Assembly (NCBI RefSeq): GCF_050586345.1
Contig: NZ_JBOCEF010000006.1
Coordinates: 1-64,000 of the forward strand
Length of the DNA: 64,000 nucleotides
Direction: 5' to 3'
Source of the DNA: JBOCEF01 sp050586345
Lineage (GTDB): Bacteria > Pseudomonadota > Alphaproteobacteria > Rhodobacterales > Rhodobacteraceae
Part shown: in pieces, positions 30,901 through 35,380 of the stretch
Numbering within the stretch: position 1 is the stretch's first letter
Layout: the number at the start of each line of letters is the position of its first letter
The notes under the pieces: model-generated
What the model was told of the DNA's origin: nothing
What the model saw: only the letters and a program-made list of their open reading frames with translations
The model's database searches: none
Made by a program: the position numbers and the translations under genes

Positions 30901-33254
30901 CCGACAGCTTCGACTACACGCTGTCGGACGAGCATGCGGCGACGGACACGGCCACGGTGACCATCACGGTCACCGGGGTGAACCACGCGCCGGTCGCGGC
31001 CGCGGACACGGTGACCGTGTCCGAGGATGCGCCGGGCGTGGGCAACCTGCTGGGCAACGACACCGACTATGATGGCGACGCGCCGACGGTGCTTTCCATC
31101 GACCTCGGGGGCGGGGCCCTTCCGCTCGCCACCCCGGTGGCGCTCGGGGCCGGGATCCTGACCGTCTACGCCAACGGCCATGTCGATTTCGATCCGAACG
31201 GCGGGTACGAGGACCTGGCGCTCGGCGCCAGCACGACCGAAACCTTCACCTACGCCATCGGCGACGGGTTCGGCGGCATCGACACCCAGACGGTCACCGT
31301 GGTCATCACCGGCGAGAACGACGACCCGGTCGCGGTCGATGACGGCGCATCGACGGCCGAGAACACGGCGGTGGACGTCGCCGTGCTGGGCAACGACTCG
31401 GATGTCGACGGCGACGCCCTGGCGGTGAGCATCGCGACCGCCCCGGCGAACGGCTCGGCGGTGGTGCTGCCCTCGGGCGAGATCCGCTACACCCCGGATG
31501 CCGGTTTCTCGGGCATCGACACGCTGGTCTACGCGGTGTCGGACGGCAATGGCGGCGCCGACACCGCGACGCTCACCATCAACGTGGCGGGCGTGAACGT
31601 GGACCCGGCGGCGGTGGACGATGCGTTCACCGTGCTGGAAGGCTCGGCCACCGCGCTGAACGTGCTCGGCAACGACACGGACGGGGACGGCGATCCGCTG
31701 AGCGTGACCTCGGCCACGACGCCCGCCAACGGGTCCGCGGCGGTCCAGGGCGACGGGTCGATCCTCTACACCCCGGATGCGGGCTTCGTGGGGACCGACA
31801 GCTTCGACTACACCATCTCGGACGGGCAGGGCGGCTTCGACACCGCCACCGCCGTCGTGACGGTGTCCGAGGCGCCGTCCGAGCTGAACATCGCCGTCGG
31901 GCTGATCGCGCCGGGGGATGCGGGCTTCGCGCCCGCGCCGACCTCCTCGGCCGATGAAGGGGACCCGGGCGACAGCACGGACGTGTGGTTCACCGTGACC
32001 CGCAGCGGCTCGCTCAGCGTCGCGACCACGGCGACGGTGATGGTGACCATGGACGGGCTGACCCTGCCGCAGACGGTGAGCTTCGCCGCCGGGCAGGCGC
32101 AGGCCAGCTTCTCGCGTACCGTGGCCGGCGACTTCCTGGTGGAGGGCGACCGGACCATCGGGGCGGAGATCACCGCCACCGACCGGGCCGAGGTGCAGAT
32201 CGGCGCCCAGCCGGTCGCGACCCACACCATCGTCGAGGATGATTTCGGCGGGGTGATCGACCTCTCGTTCGACGGCGAGGGCGCGGGGCCGCTGGAAGTC
32301 GTCGAGGGCGACGGGGGCCAGACCTTCGTCACCGTCACCGCGACCCGCTCCGGCGATCTCGACGGGCCGCTGACGGCCATGGTGGGGATCTCGGGCGATG
32401 CCGGGGCCGCCGACGTCACCGGCGCGCCGATCAGCTTCGTCTTCGCGGACGGGCAGGCGGTGGCGACCGCGCAGGTGGCGGTCCAGGGCGACTACGCGGA
32501 TGAAGCGGACGAGGCGTTCAACCTCTTCATCTCCTCCATCGACCGGGACGGCTTCGCCGCGGGGACCGAGGCGAACATGCTGATCCTCGACGACGATGAC
32601 GCGCCGATCACCGCCGCCGACGCGGTGGACGCGGTCTCGCGCTCGGTCACCGCGATGGACGTGCTGGCCAATGACAGCGATCCCGACGGGCAGCCGCTGA
32701 GCATCGAGACCGTCAACGACCAGGCCATCGCGCCGGGCGGGGCGGTGGCGCTCGCCTCCGGCGCGCTGATCCGCATGGCCGCGGACGGGTCGCTCGAATA
32801 CGACCCGAACGGGGCGTGGGACCGGCTCGCGCCCGGGGCCAGCACCGGGGACAGCTTCACCTATCGCGCCTCGGACGGGACCGACCTGTCGGGTCCGACC
32901 ACGGTGACGGTGACGATCTCTCCGGTCGCCGTGGACGGCACGGGCGGGTCGGACGACCTGCATGGCGGCGACGACAACGAGGTGGTCAACCCCGGCGGCG
33001 GCACCGACCTGGCGGGCGGCGGCGGCGGGGGCGACGTGTTCGACTTCGCCGATCTCGCCGGCAACGGGACGCGCGACTTCGTGCAGGTGCTCGACTACAC
33101 CGTGGGCGAGGACGCGATCGGCCTCGGCGCCGGGGTCTCGGTCATGGCCAGCTACGTGGTTAACGGCGACTTGACGCTGTTCACCGACGCCGGCGAATTC
33201 GATACCATCGTGGTGCGGGGCGTGGACGACATCGCCGCCCTCGATTTCATCTGA
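12915..33254 (+). CDS. Giant secreted repeat protein: eight predicted seven-bladed propellers, cadherin-like tandem array, Calx-beta-like domains, RTX-like C-terminus
   Basis: One uninterrupted frame encodes 6,779 residues. There is no N-terminal signal; the first blade starts almost at Met1. Residues 1-4549 hold eight blocks of about 400 residues. Each block has seven copies of a 55-60-residue blade (core A-L-x-x-G-G-F-V-V-x-W), separated by about 170-residue cadherin-like modules. Then come one cadherin-like domain (about 4551-4664), a PKD-like domain (about 4666-4754, DWGDGSG), fourteen VCBS/cadherin-like repeats (about 4756-6318), two Calx-beta-like domains (about 6320-6561), a fifteenth cadherin-like repeat, and a Gly/Asp-rich RTX-like tail ending AALDFI. 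The tail and the lack of a signal peptide suggest type I secretion (inference). I saw no cysteine. An adhesin or matrix role is likely. No secretion genes lie nearby. An AGGGGG leader precedes the ATG. Confidence 0.93.
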   Translation: MNIPVSSEQLVNVITAGGQNYPQVTALAGGGYVVVWQTPNKDGDGEGIAARLYTDLGEPVGPEFLVNDAAVGGQTAPAVAATDDGGFVVVWQTDAGARDDVYARKFAADGTALGASVEVSDGATYDDRAPTVTDLPGGGFVVGWMANGATTVGYFQDFYLRHFNPDGSVAGAGFPANVTGENLAYQTEGDVTLASLAPSATLPGGGYVAIWTDNESRDGSGDSVRGRIFDASGTPLATDFQVNVSTGADQDDAQVAGLAGGRFVVAWRDTGSADGEGHGAMYRVYEADGTPVTGELTAPQTIFNTQNNVAVEATADGGFYMTWTSIHYNNSAADLTDGYYSRGVFGRAFDADGVPTGPETLINESTNGDQYSYDVAGLATGDVVAVYVSGSGNEAGDADSWSVLSRLVGDPGATRDFPASPEIEALSTAVTLAEADLKAGLVRLDADGAAAVSDLDSADFDGGRLMLSRLTYELSNDGFLPVDATGQDIFGFVTGGAVTVVGASVRVMGVEVGTLSSDGTGGAPLVVDLNAAADAAAVEILVEHLGFGTASDDPDVAIPLQLTFEDGDGGGMDPLRIDVTVTRSDEAAAFTTEEKRLNAVTSDHQNDVAMSDLADGGFVAVWTAADPDSGGTGVAMRRFDADGVPTGPEVMVRDVDLSSADAEVAGLTDGGWVVAWTEGNTSIRLTRYDSTGAVVAENQVVETNGSSTQYQPEVTALSNGGYVVAWSAWTSGGSGDGDRYGVAMQVYNAAGSPVGGETIVNTQTTGDQNVSDVVGLDSGRFAVAWTDYDASGDGSGYAAKMRIYDATGAAETAEIQLAQTTFGQQASPQLAVLANGDIVAAWGDDGADGSAGGVYMRVFDSTGAPKTDEIRVPESVANNQFVQSVTALADGGFAVAFRGWGVEPETGITDVQGAWVQEFNADGSRRDTQRLLNENDGTETGVELVGLAGGGYVAAWGTTSTEEGDAWGDGLSFRLVGVATGSAAPVFSSLSETLDLTEDEAQAGAALLPLGFSVSDSDSADFDGGTLRVSRHLVEAGIDAYEPGDDETQDSLLIRAVGGVTVAGSTVRVDGTDVATIVSDGAAGADLVLTFLPGATIENVRALLSALGYANASDAPSAARTYSIDLSDGDGGWSGSVDVAVNVTDAAEPDALQPLAPAADIAPDAGAAQGASTAAALTDGGWVAVYLEDSEVKLRRFDSEGYPSGPETLVADADGALNYQPTVIGLAGGGYAVAWRGGSGADVNGVYVNTYDAAGALVSGPVQMNVTTAGTQQYPNLSALPDGGFWAIWADDAADIMMQRFDASGAPLARDGLSAGLDEVVLPSTGAVYYPDIVTLPSGVTVAVWEEYLTEGSVTSYDIRAQIIGADGTPSGAGFTVNQTLAGTQEYPAIAVTAAGGFVIAWNGPGEDGVSGPMARIFDASGAPITDEIFVGGPGTGGQVDVAVLADGRIAVSSEQSNEAYLQVLSADGRLLDRGMKLNDGTNTADGAVELVAPTGGGLAVVWTEANQVQQRLFGAPGDFFTDAAPEVLGFSDAATFDEADVQAGFQRIDADGAVAFTDADAVTFLGATVTLSVEDPRDVDEFVGTDGLGQDQMGLVTGDVGAGDVQVSGGTVSVNGVAVGAITSSGANGAPFTVAFNAAAGREDVEAVISALGYANPSDAPGALRTLRLDVTDSDGHAGASQSIDIRVTPEIDSALEGGADITINTTHESTQYGPVGGTFGAGNIITAWASYDPQVGYVARAQAFDASGAPLGDEFTLDPDAPTTSVPQEIVSLAGGGFAALTYRASNQIAVQVYDSTGAPVGSSVLLDDSSVGNAYNVRASATADGGFIATWWNNSSTFDGSSYAVLQAKVAVGAGGAAVGPVTVANGTTTGPQYAHDVAVFTDGAAEVGHVVVYRADDSGAEVRAQVFDAAGAPVSDFQVNQYALGAQDAAEVIGLAGGGFVIAWASSLQDGGADGVYARIFDATGAALGDEFRVNENTVGNQYEPSLVALADGGFVVGWRGYVNGAYDSEIRGQRYDASGARIDGEFAISPPSQYANETEPFLFATDGGAGFGALWREPTYATGTTADTGDGSGDGVAMRLFAAPAPALDVPAILDLEIDVTIGAADAVAGPVLIDDGLGIETGSAALAGGELRLFWSYNGDALDALSIEAGGAVTLSGSDILVDGTVVGAIDAVEDGTGGQALSIALTGAADAEAVKAILERAAYSSGDLSANITGSTKAVGYALTDASGARSVPGGVTIHLGTAPAASRAIDDFMETPTESNAYWTIGSEADLRAGPVTLDAHVDLQGFEADSFAGGHVYIDIPQFNAELSLRDDGTGAGQIGFSGGNVTYGGVLIGTVNASYPGTGGTRFQVDLNAAADSEAVEALIEAFTIALPNQVGVSTDESNVALEVRNGAGQTANLSETLYIGRDQSGAAGAEEITLVNTHTPGAQDLPVIAATADGGYMIFWASYNQEAGSVDDGVFGQRFDAQGVKSGAEFAVNDYTPGNQRPTDAFALNDGRVVVLWNEENGSDGSSHGVRASFVNPDGSLDGASFAVNDVTSSVQNDARGVALSDGRFAVVYNSAHSGDEVLLRIFNADGTPAGASLVVNASSGTQNSVSVTELPGGDLMVVWQDGSGADGSGSGVMGQRVDPAGGGTLVSFDGAAPGVEEVVLSEVTAGAQQDPFVVALAPSATLPSGGFAVGFTGYLDSNDPIVRFFDAAGNAVTGDIRIGNAASGSDFLIGLEATADGGVIGLWSGRYAFDNTSDYDILATKVMPDGSFDGGVRQLSQDNGITEYDGAFAILNSGAIAAAWEQDDGNGNGVFSALWDAPAPTGGAGGPALVGDFDAALAEDAVNAGPVLLAPEALVGLVDADSADFDGGTLHVWRQSISDLPGDALFGGGDGAEQDALSLLDGDGVTVVAGVVRVDGVIVGAVTSDGQAGADLLITFNAAAGAPEVERVVARLAYANGSSDPIESREFGLQVTDGDGGHSDPILFTVEVTPETDLGLSARSERALNVFTAGDQSDPEISAIFDAGGAQIGYVTAWRSHGQDLDPASNNGGVYVQVSDLDGNPVGLPFAAHVNRSDNQYEPSVVGLANGGYVVIWADNSGRNPDGFAAGETSGAGLYGQVFGVDNQPVGGSFLVNDVTVSGQSQPSVEALADGGFMVAWGDDGSRDGSGWGVFGRAFDADGTARDVSFQVNQATDSTQYTPNIVQLAGGQLVAVWYAESSGASGDGSGAAVAARMLNPDGTPAGAEFIVNTTTLNGQYEPHVAALADGGFVVTWTDQSNALDGSNYAVMMQRYDAAGAPVDGERLVNSDYTGTQWEPDVIGLEGGGWVVAWTDDRADGGGYGVFAQVYAADGSRIDGQMQLNDATSGSQSQASLAALPGGGFAVSFIGQDGSSGGVYTRAFTAAGAPVGAEDPAFGGVPASVALTEADVNAGPQLVFADVDAADADSADFAGGVLTVGLIEADDLRPDAPDQDGFGQDLFTLTETGSVTRAGATVLVDGVAVGAVSGETAGAPLTVTFTAAADAAAVEAVLRAVGYQNLSDAPSPTRLAAVQLTDGDGGSARFSTTLEIAPETDGMFPVRDAFQVNSFAANSQNQSDVAALADGGFITVWRSINQDATGDNNSGVFAQRYDASGAPAGPEFQVNLSAAGAQHDPAVIGLTGGGFVVAYTDDSNAFASREAVLLQVYDAAGAPVGAPQPMSAGSNDSGHTGDLAATPSGGFVAVSRGYDYTTGEYEVRLERYDATGALLSAQNVAAGLGSSIAEPAVSVAADGSIAVAWHVNGQETGGSSDAGVFLQRFDAAGTPQGVAIQVNDYERGAQDDAQVVALEGGGWAVAWTSYFQEQTDSNYGYGVFARRLDAAGVALDEEFLVSALPDGSQIQPALAATPGGGFAVMYADSNLDGNGYAAVLAQVGPDGTLIDDPRVINQTTDGWQDDPEVALLSDGRLVATWTDGNSTDGDGAGVFGRIIGDASTPPAAASPVLEGVNATVTFAENTVNGVPQLIDANGAVAVSHPGVDDFGGGSILLSSVTSSAPLIDQIASPDDLTQDVLGLRATARITIAGTAVSVDGALVATIVQDGAQTRPFELLLEPGVTAEIVELLIESLTYRNLSDDPLEERRLRLSVTDGQGGATEPVYIDVTVTPGADGATPVGVERDATAGGGFPTDQSHLASIPGTDGDFIVVWRDNGQDGDGYGIFAQRFDAQGDKLARDGTGLASGDSDEFQVNGASANGQHEPFVTGLSDGGFLVVFRTYTGGSPNYDDIVARRFDASGQAVELDGSAIVTGTGETAVAEFANGFQYAPEAVELASGAIAFTWYSDASTGAGDGNSYGVLTRIYTPGTGWGAQSVANTTTASAQEAPAITALDDGGYLVTWRDAAADNGAAGVFAQRFDAAGAKVGTEFQVNATSAGGQSDVHVDTLTNGNLVFTWTDGGADLSGNGVYARIYAPDGTALSQEFRVNDERSSTQWQPDVVALDSGGFVIAWSSWYASGGDQYDILVQQYDADGSRIDSQQLVNTVTAGYQVEPSLAALPGGGFAVSWDGSVSVQVFGNDAPVLSPVTIEGQEDTLITIGVEVFDAGFTDADGQDLAAIRIESVPNGTLMFQGVPVIDGQEITRAQLLAGDLTYLGQPDAFGADTFLWSASDGLAFSPTIAAAQINLAPVNDAPGLEAGPNGSSLEGQSFTRTFTLTDPDGDNASFSIDWGDGSGPDMFNSSSLTPSRSHVFGAEGVYTVTVTVNDNAGEANSVETDSFTVTVGNADPVARNDWFTAQEDGPATAGDLLANNGAGADSDPGGDALSVTAINGDGGAIGGAFLLPSGALVTVNSDGTFSYDPNGAFEGTALGASATDTFTYTLSDGEGGTDTAIATVHVQGANDAPDAVDDGFDVNSDGTVSGNVVSGAGADSDPDAGAVLSVTAVNGTPLTGAPIALPSGGILTMNPDGTFVYDPNGASGTDSFTYTLEDEHGASDTAAVTFTINSVNQDPVAQDDAFSTPEATTVGGNVLADNGAGADSDPNGDPLTVTRVNGVAFTGSTVLALAGGSMLTIGDDGAFSLVPDGAFNSLALGDSVDETFTYTVEDGAGGSATATVTITLVGENDAPVAVDDAASTSEDSTVSGSVLTGAGADTDADTGDTLTVSAVAGAPGSVGVSALTAGGGTIVLQSDGTYIYDPGAAYHYLRAGQTAVDTVSYTVQDSQFATDTGVLTITVIGVNDDPVAQDDALSVGEAGVLNGNLFADNGSGVDDDPDTLDSFAVSAVEGSAANVGVTIALASGALLTVGANGAVSYDPNGAFAGLGAGASATDSFTYTIEDGFGGTDTATATVTITGQDTPPDAVDDTGLSVGEDAVLAGIDVRANDTDAETATADLAITEIDGSAASVGVPVTLASGARVTLNADGTLDYNPNGAYQGLAQGASVVETFTYTIEDETGGTDTATVSITVNGSNDDPDARNDFRGTNEDLAFSGDLFANNGAGADSDVDGEGFTITAVNGSAAAVGTPISVGAGGLVTVRADGTFDFNPNGAYEHLANGESVVETFTYTITDDHGATDGATVYFTVTGVNDQPVAQDDDVSGTPAAVISGSVLADNGNGADSDPDATDVLAVSAVDGVPGLVGVQQALASGALLTVNSDGTFDFDPNGAYDGLPSGSTATESVTYTISDGNGGFDTATLSIVISGDNLPPAARDDALATDEETAAAFDLFADNGAGVDEDPNGDAITVTAVNGGADPLGSAFALASGALLTVNGDGSVAFDPNGAYEDLGVGQSATETFTYTVSDGLGGTDTATATITINGVNDDPVASDDVVSVGEDGFISLSVITGDTGAGPDTDIDGDTLSVIAVNGIAANVGADLPGYLGLQIVQADGSLFVDARGAFDHLDLGDTGSYSFTYDIGDGHGGTDRATVTVSVVGANDGPAAADDAFAVDADTGLSGAVLADNGSGADSDADADAVLSVAALNGVAGDVGTPVLLPSGATLTLRADGTFDYDPNGAFDGLVRGATGTDSFDYTLSDEHAATDTATVTITVTGVNHAPVAAADTVTVSEDAPGVGNLLGNDTDYDGDAPTVLSIDLGGGALPLATPVALGAGILTVYANGHVDFDPNGGYEDLALGASTTETFTYAIGDGFGGIDTQTVTVVITGENDDPVAVDDGASTAENTAVDVAVLGNDSDVDGDALAVSIATAPANGSAVVLPSGEIRYTPDAGFSGIDTLVYAVSDGNGGADTATLTINVAGVNVDPAAVDDAFTVLEGSATALNVLGNDTDGDGDPLSVTSATTPANGSAAVQGDGSILYTPDAGFVGTDSFDYTISDGQGGFDTATAVVTVSEAPSELNIAVGLIAPGDAGFAPAPTSSADEGDPGDSTDVWFTVTRSGSLSVATTATVMVTMDGLTLPQTVSFAAGQAQASFSRTVAGDFLVEGDRTIGAEITATDRAEVQIGAQPVATHTIVEDDFGGVIDLSFDGEGAGPLEVVEGDGGQTFVTVTATRSGDLDGPLTAMVGISGDAGAADVTGAPISFVFADGQAVATAQVAVQGDYADEADEAFNLFISSIDRDGFAAGTEANMLILDDDDAPITAADAVDAVSRSVTAMDVLANDSDPDGQPLSIETVNDQAIAPGGAVALASGALIRMAADGSLEYDPNGAWDRLAPGASTGDSFTYRASDGTDLSGPTTVTVTISPVAVDGTGGSDDLHGGDDNEVVNPGGGTDLAGGGGGGDVFDFADLAGNGTRDFVQVLDYTVGEDAIGLGAGVSVMASYVVNGDLTLFTDAGEFDTIVVRGVDDIAALDFI
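12930..26560 (+). repeat. Eight-fold super-repeat: seven-blade blocks plus spacer modules
   Basis: Approximate block limits are 12915-14160, 14686-15870, 16345-17470, 17993-19180, 20170-21360, 21895-23130, 23620-24835 and 25350-26560. The cadherin-like spacers between them share the order ADxxAGP, DADSADFDGG, DGVxVG, VxxLxYxN and TDGDGG. Counting the GGF/Y-V-V-x-W cores by eye gives seven in every block. The join between blocks 4 and 5 carries two spacers in a row (about 19185-20165). The copies have diverged, so this is old duplication and not a collapsed assembly repeat. Confidence 0.85.
27181..31865 (+). repeat. Fourteen tandem VCBS/cadherin-like repeats
   Basis: Fourteen units of about 95-115 residues each begin with a linker of the type N-D-x-P-V-A-x-D-D. 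They share NGAGADSDPDGD-like calcium-binding turns, LASGALLTVN, DGTFDYDPNGAY and ETFTYTI-DG-GGTDTATV strands. This is the pattern of RapA2/VCBS-type domains of large bacterial adhesins. The last three units are shorter and carry LGNDxDxDGD. A fifteenth unit lies apart at about 32604-32935, after the Calx-beta-like pair. Confidence 0.85.
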
Positions 33255-33262
33255 CGCGCGGG

Positions 33263-33290
33263 CCGGGGGGCGGTTCGCGCCGCCCCCCGG
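33263..33290 (+). terminator. Perfect GC hairpin after the giant gene
   Basis: CCGGGGGGCGG pairs exactly with CCGCCCCCCGG around a TTCGCG loop, beginning nine bases after the stop of the giant gene. Only a short TTC and GTT follow, so termination may be partial and allow read-through to the VPLPA-CTERM gene. Confidence 0.6.
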
Positions 33291-33329
33291 GCTTCGGGTT
33301 CTGCACGCAAGGCAGAGAGGATTTCGGTC

Positions 33330-33953
33330 ATGTTCGACAAGACGGATTTCAAGCGCGTCGCACGGGGCGCAGGACTGGGCGCTGCACTGGGCGCGGCGCT
33401 GGCGCTGGGGGCGGCCTTCCCGGCGGCGGCGGATTTCGCCGAGGGATCTGGGACGGCGGTCGACACCGGCCTGTTCCCGGGCGCGAGCGAGCTGCGGGTC
33501 GAGGCGAGTTCCACCAGCTTCGGCGATTTCACCGCCGACGGGCCGGAGCTGAGCCTGCTGCTCAGCTTCGTCACCGACACCGCGACCGGGCTGCTGGGCC
33601 CGTCGATCCTGTCCATCGTGGACCCGGGGACCGACCCGGGCACGGCGGATGACCGGCAGGTGCTGACCGCCACCGGCGACAACATCCTGTTCCAGGGCGA
33701 CTCGGTCGCCGCCACCTTCCTGGTCGATGGCGGCTATGCGGCGGCGGAGTTCGGGCCGGTGGTCGCGGCGCTGTTCTACGCCGACGGCACGCCCTGGACG
33801 GGGGCGGATTCGGCCGCCTTCTTCGGGCAGGGCGAGGCGGTGATCCTGTCGATCGAATCCGTGGTCTCGGACATCCCGCTGCCCGCCGCCGCGCCGCTGA
33901 TGCTGCTCGGCCTCGGGGGGCTGGCGCTGGCCGGGCGTCGCCGCCGGGGCTGA
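33330..33953 (+). CDS. VPLPA-CTERM-like exosortase-sorted protein
   Basis: The 207-residue product has an N-terminal signal peptide (about 1-35; Ala/Gly-rich, ending PAAADF). A beta-rich middle of unknown function follows. The C-terminal sorting tail at 182-207 consists of IPLPAAAP, a short hydrophobic helix and a final RRRRG. This matches the VPLPA-CTERM class processed by XrtD-type exosortases in Rhodobacterales and relatives, with Ile in place of Val. Such proteins are anchored, then cleaved and released to the surface. No exosortase is in the window. An AGAGAGGA leader supports the ATG. It lies 75 bp downstream of the giant gene and may be read through with it. Confidence 0.85.
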   Translation: MFDKTDFKRVARGAGLGAALGAALALGAAFPAAADFAEGSGTAVDTGLFPGASELRVEASSTSFGDFTADGPELSLLLSFVTDTATGLLGPSILSIVDPGTDPGTADDRQVLTATGDNILFQGDSVAATFLVDGGYAAAEFGPVVAALFYADGTPWTGADSAAFFGQGEAVILSIESVVSDIPLPAAAPLMLLGLGGLALAGRRRRG

Positions 33954-33984
33954 GCGCGGCGGCGATCCTTTCGGGATCGTTTAT

Positions 33985-34006
33985 GTTGCATTGCACAAGA
34001 TGCAAC
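33985..34006. promoter_or_regulatory. GTTGCAT-N8-ATGCAAC inverted repeat upstream of the DUF1127 gene
   Basis: A perfect 7-bp inverted repeat with an 8-base centre (TGCACAAG) lies 100 bp before the DUF1127 start. The TTGCATTGCACAA core resembles TGC/GCA-type sites described for PhaR in alphaproteobacteria, which would be of interest given phaZ nearby; that link is speculative. A small CGATCC/GGATCG hairpin at 33963-33979 precedes it and may end the VPLPA transcript. Confidence 0.35.
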
Positions 34007-34104
34007 GCAGTATTGCGCCCGTCCGCCTTGCCGCGGGCGGGCGCTTCGCCTTATCTGGAAGCCAAGGGAGGGAGCCAATCCAACGCAACGGAGGTTTCCG
34101 CACA

Positions 34105-34326
34105 ATGGCTTACACGAACATTCACACGGGGTCCGAGCCCCTTTTCGCCCGCATCGGCCACGCGCTCGAGGCCGCGGTGGAGCGTCTTGCGAAGCTGGCG
34201 CCCGCCAATAGCTGCCTTCGCGAGTGCGAACGCCTGCAGCGCCTGTCCGACGCCGAGCTGGCCGAGCAGGGCCTGAAGCGCGAAGACATCCCGATGCACG
34301 CCTTCCGCCGGTTCAACTACATCTGA
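34105..34326 (+). CDS. Small DUF1127 (YjiS-like) protein
   Basis: The 73-residue protein carries a DUF1127-type C-terminus, RLSDAELAEQGLKREDIPMHAF, behind an amphipathic helix (IGHALEAAVERLAKLA). Members are short Arg/Leu-rich alphaproteobacterial proteins. Some bind RNA or influence phosphate and stress responses, but the role of this one is unknown. A GGAGG leader at 34091 with proper spacing selects the ATG at 34105 over an upstream in-frame start at 33991. A strong terminator follows at once. Confidence 0.82.
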   Translation: MAYTNIHTGSEPLFARIGHALEAAVERLAKLAPANSCLRECERLQRLSDAELAEQGLKREDIPMHAFRRFNYI

Positions 34327-34349
34327 TCCCGGCCGCATCGCGGACATGA

Positions 34350-34384
34350 AAAGGGCGGCGCAGGAGAACCCTGCGCCGCCCTTT
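34350..34384. terminator. Strong bidirectional Rho-independent terminator
   Basis: A 15-bp perfect stem (AAAGGGCGGCGCAGG with its complement) and a 5-base loop are followed by CGTTTT on the plus strand. The A run on the left side gives a T tract on the minus strand. It lies between the convergent DUF1127 and keto-acid cleavage genes. Confidence 0.85.
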
Positions 34385-34421
34385 CGTTTTGCGCCGGGGG
34401 CGCCCCCGGACCAGGCTCGCG

Positions 34422-35255
34422 TCAGGCGGCGAGGCCCAGCATCGCCCGCGCCTCGGACGCGGTGGCGGCGCGGCGGCCATGCTTCTCCAGCTGCTCCACC
34501 GCCAGTTTCACCAGCGCGGCGTTGGACGGGGCGAGGTGGTCGCGATCCAGGCGGATGTTGTCCTCGAGCCCCGTGCGCAGGTGGCCGCCCAGTTCGGCGC
34601 ACCATTCGTTCAGCACCCGCTGGTAGCGGCCGATCCCGGCGGCGCACCAGGTGGCGTCGGGCATCAGCCGCTTCGTGGTCTTGATGAAGTACTCGAAGCT
34701 CTCGCGGTCCACGGGCATGGCGTTCTTCACGCCCATGACGAACTGGACGTGGAGGGGGCCGGTCAGGCGGCCGTCCTCGACCATCTTCGCGGCCTGGAAG
34801 ATGTGGCTCAGGTCGAACGCCTCGATCTCGGGCTTCACGCCGTAGGTCTTCATTTCCCCGGCCAGCCAGTCCACGAGGTCGGGCGAGTTCTCATAGACCC
34901 GCGTCGGGAAGTTGTTCGACCCGACCGTGAGCGAGGCCATGTCGGGCGCCAGCGGCAGCATCCCGCCGCGCTCGCGCCCGGCGCCGGAGCGGCCGCCGGT
35001 CGAGAGCTGGATGATCATCCCGGGGACGTGTTTCTTCAGCCCCTCGACCAGCCGGGCGAAACGCTCGGGGTCCGAGGTGGGTTTGCCTTCGTCGTCGCGC
35101 ACGTGGCAATGGGCGATGGTGGCGCCGGCCTCGAACGCCTCCTGCGTGCTCTCGACCTGCTCGGCGATGGTGACGGGGACGGCGGGGTTGTCGTCCTTGG
35201 TGGGCAGCGAGCCGGTGATGGCGCAGCAGATGATGCCGGGGGTCTCGGCGGTCAT
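34422..35255 (-). CDS. Beta-keto acid cleavage enzyme (3-keto-5-aminohexanoate cleavage family)
   Basis: The family (PF05853) splits beta-keto acids with acetyl-CoA in a zinc-dependent reaction, yielding acetoacetate and a CoA ester. The 277-residue product shows the zinc ligands His49 and His51 (IAHCHVRDDEG), the TGGRSGAGRERGG segment and the late GLEDNIRLDRDHLAPSN motif. Accepted substrates of the family include 3-keto-5-aminohexanoate, dehydrocarnitine and beta-ketoadipate. Its position directly after pcaHG makes an aromatic ring-cleavage product such as beta-ketoadipate attractive (inference). The ATG at 35255 has an AAAGGACC leader; an upstream in-frame ATG lacks one. Confidence 0.88.
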   Translation of the reverse strand: MTAETPGIICCAITGSLPTKDDNPAVPVTIAEQVESTQEAFEAGATIAHCHVRDDEGKPTSDPERFARLVEGLKKHVPGMIIQLSTGGRSGAGRERGGMLPLAPDMASLTVGSNNFPTRVYENSPDLVDWLAGEMKTYGVKPEIEAFDLSHIFQAAKMVEDGRLTGPLHVQFVMGVKNAMPVDRESFEYFIKTTKRLMPDATWCAAGIGRYQRVLNEWCAELGGHLRTGLEDNIRLDRDHLAPSNAALVKLAVEQLEKHGRRAATASEARAMLGLAA

Positions 35256-35312
35256 GTCGGGTCCTTTCGGCGGGAATTCGGCGCGCGCGGCGCGCGGCGC
35301 CGGACAAGGCAT

Positions 35313-35346
35313 GGGCGCGGCGGAGCCTTCCCGCTCCGCCGCGCCC
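35313..35346 (-). terminator. Intercistronic 14-bp hairpin between pcaG and the cleavage-enzyme gene
   Basis: GGGCGCGGCGGAGC pairs exactly with GCTCCGCCGCGCCC around a 6-base loop. There is no T tract on the minus strand, so it is more likely an mRNA-stability element or attenuator than a full terminator. Near-copies of CAAGGCAT flank it on both sides. Confidence 0.5.
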
Positions 35347-35380
35347 GGTCAAGGCATCGGGTGATGCGCGGCGTGGCGCA

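Noticed and set aside
12681..32963. A 6,760-codon open frame on the minus strand, nearly coextensive with the giant gene
   Set aside because: It is the complement-phase shadow of the giant gene. Its translation is low-complexity (Arg, Gly, Val, His, Asp rich) without domains or a start signal, and it follows from absence of TTA, CTA and TCA codons in the sense strand.
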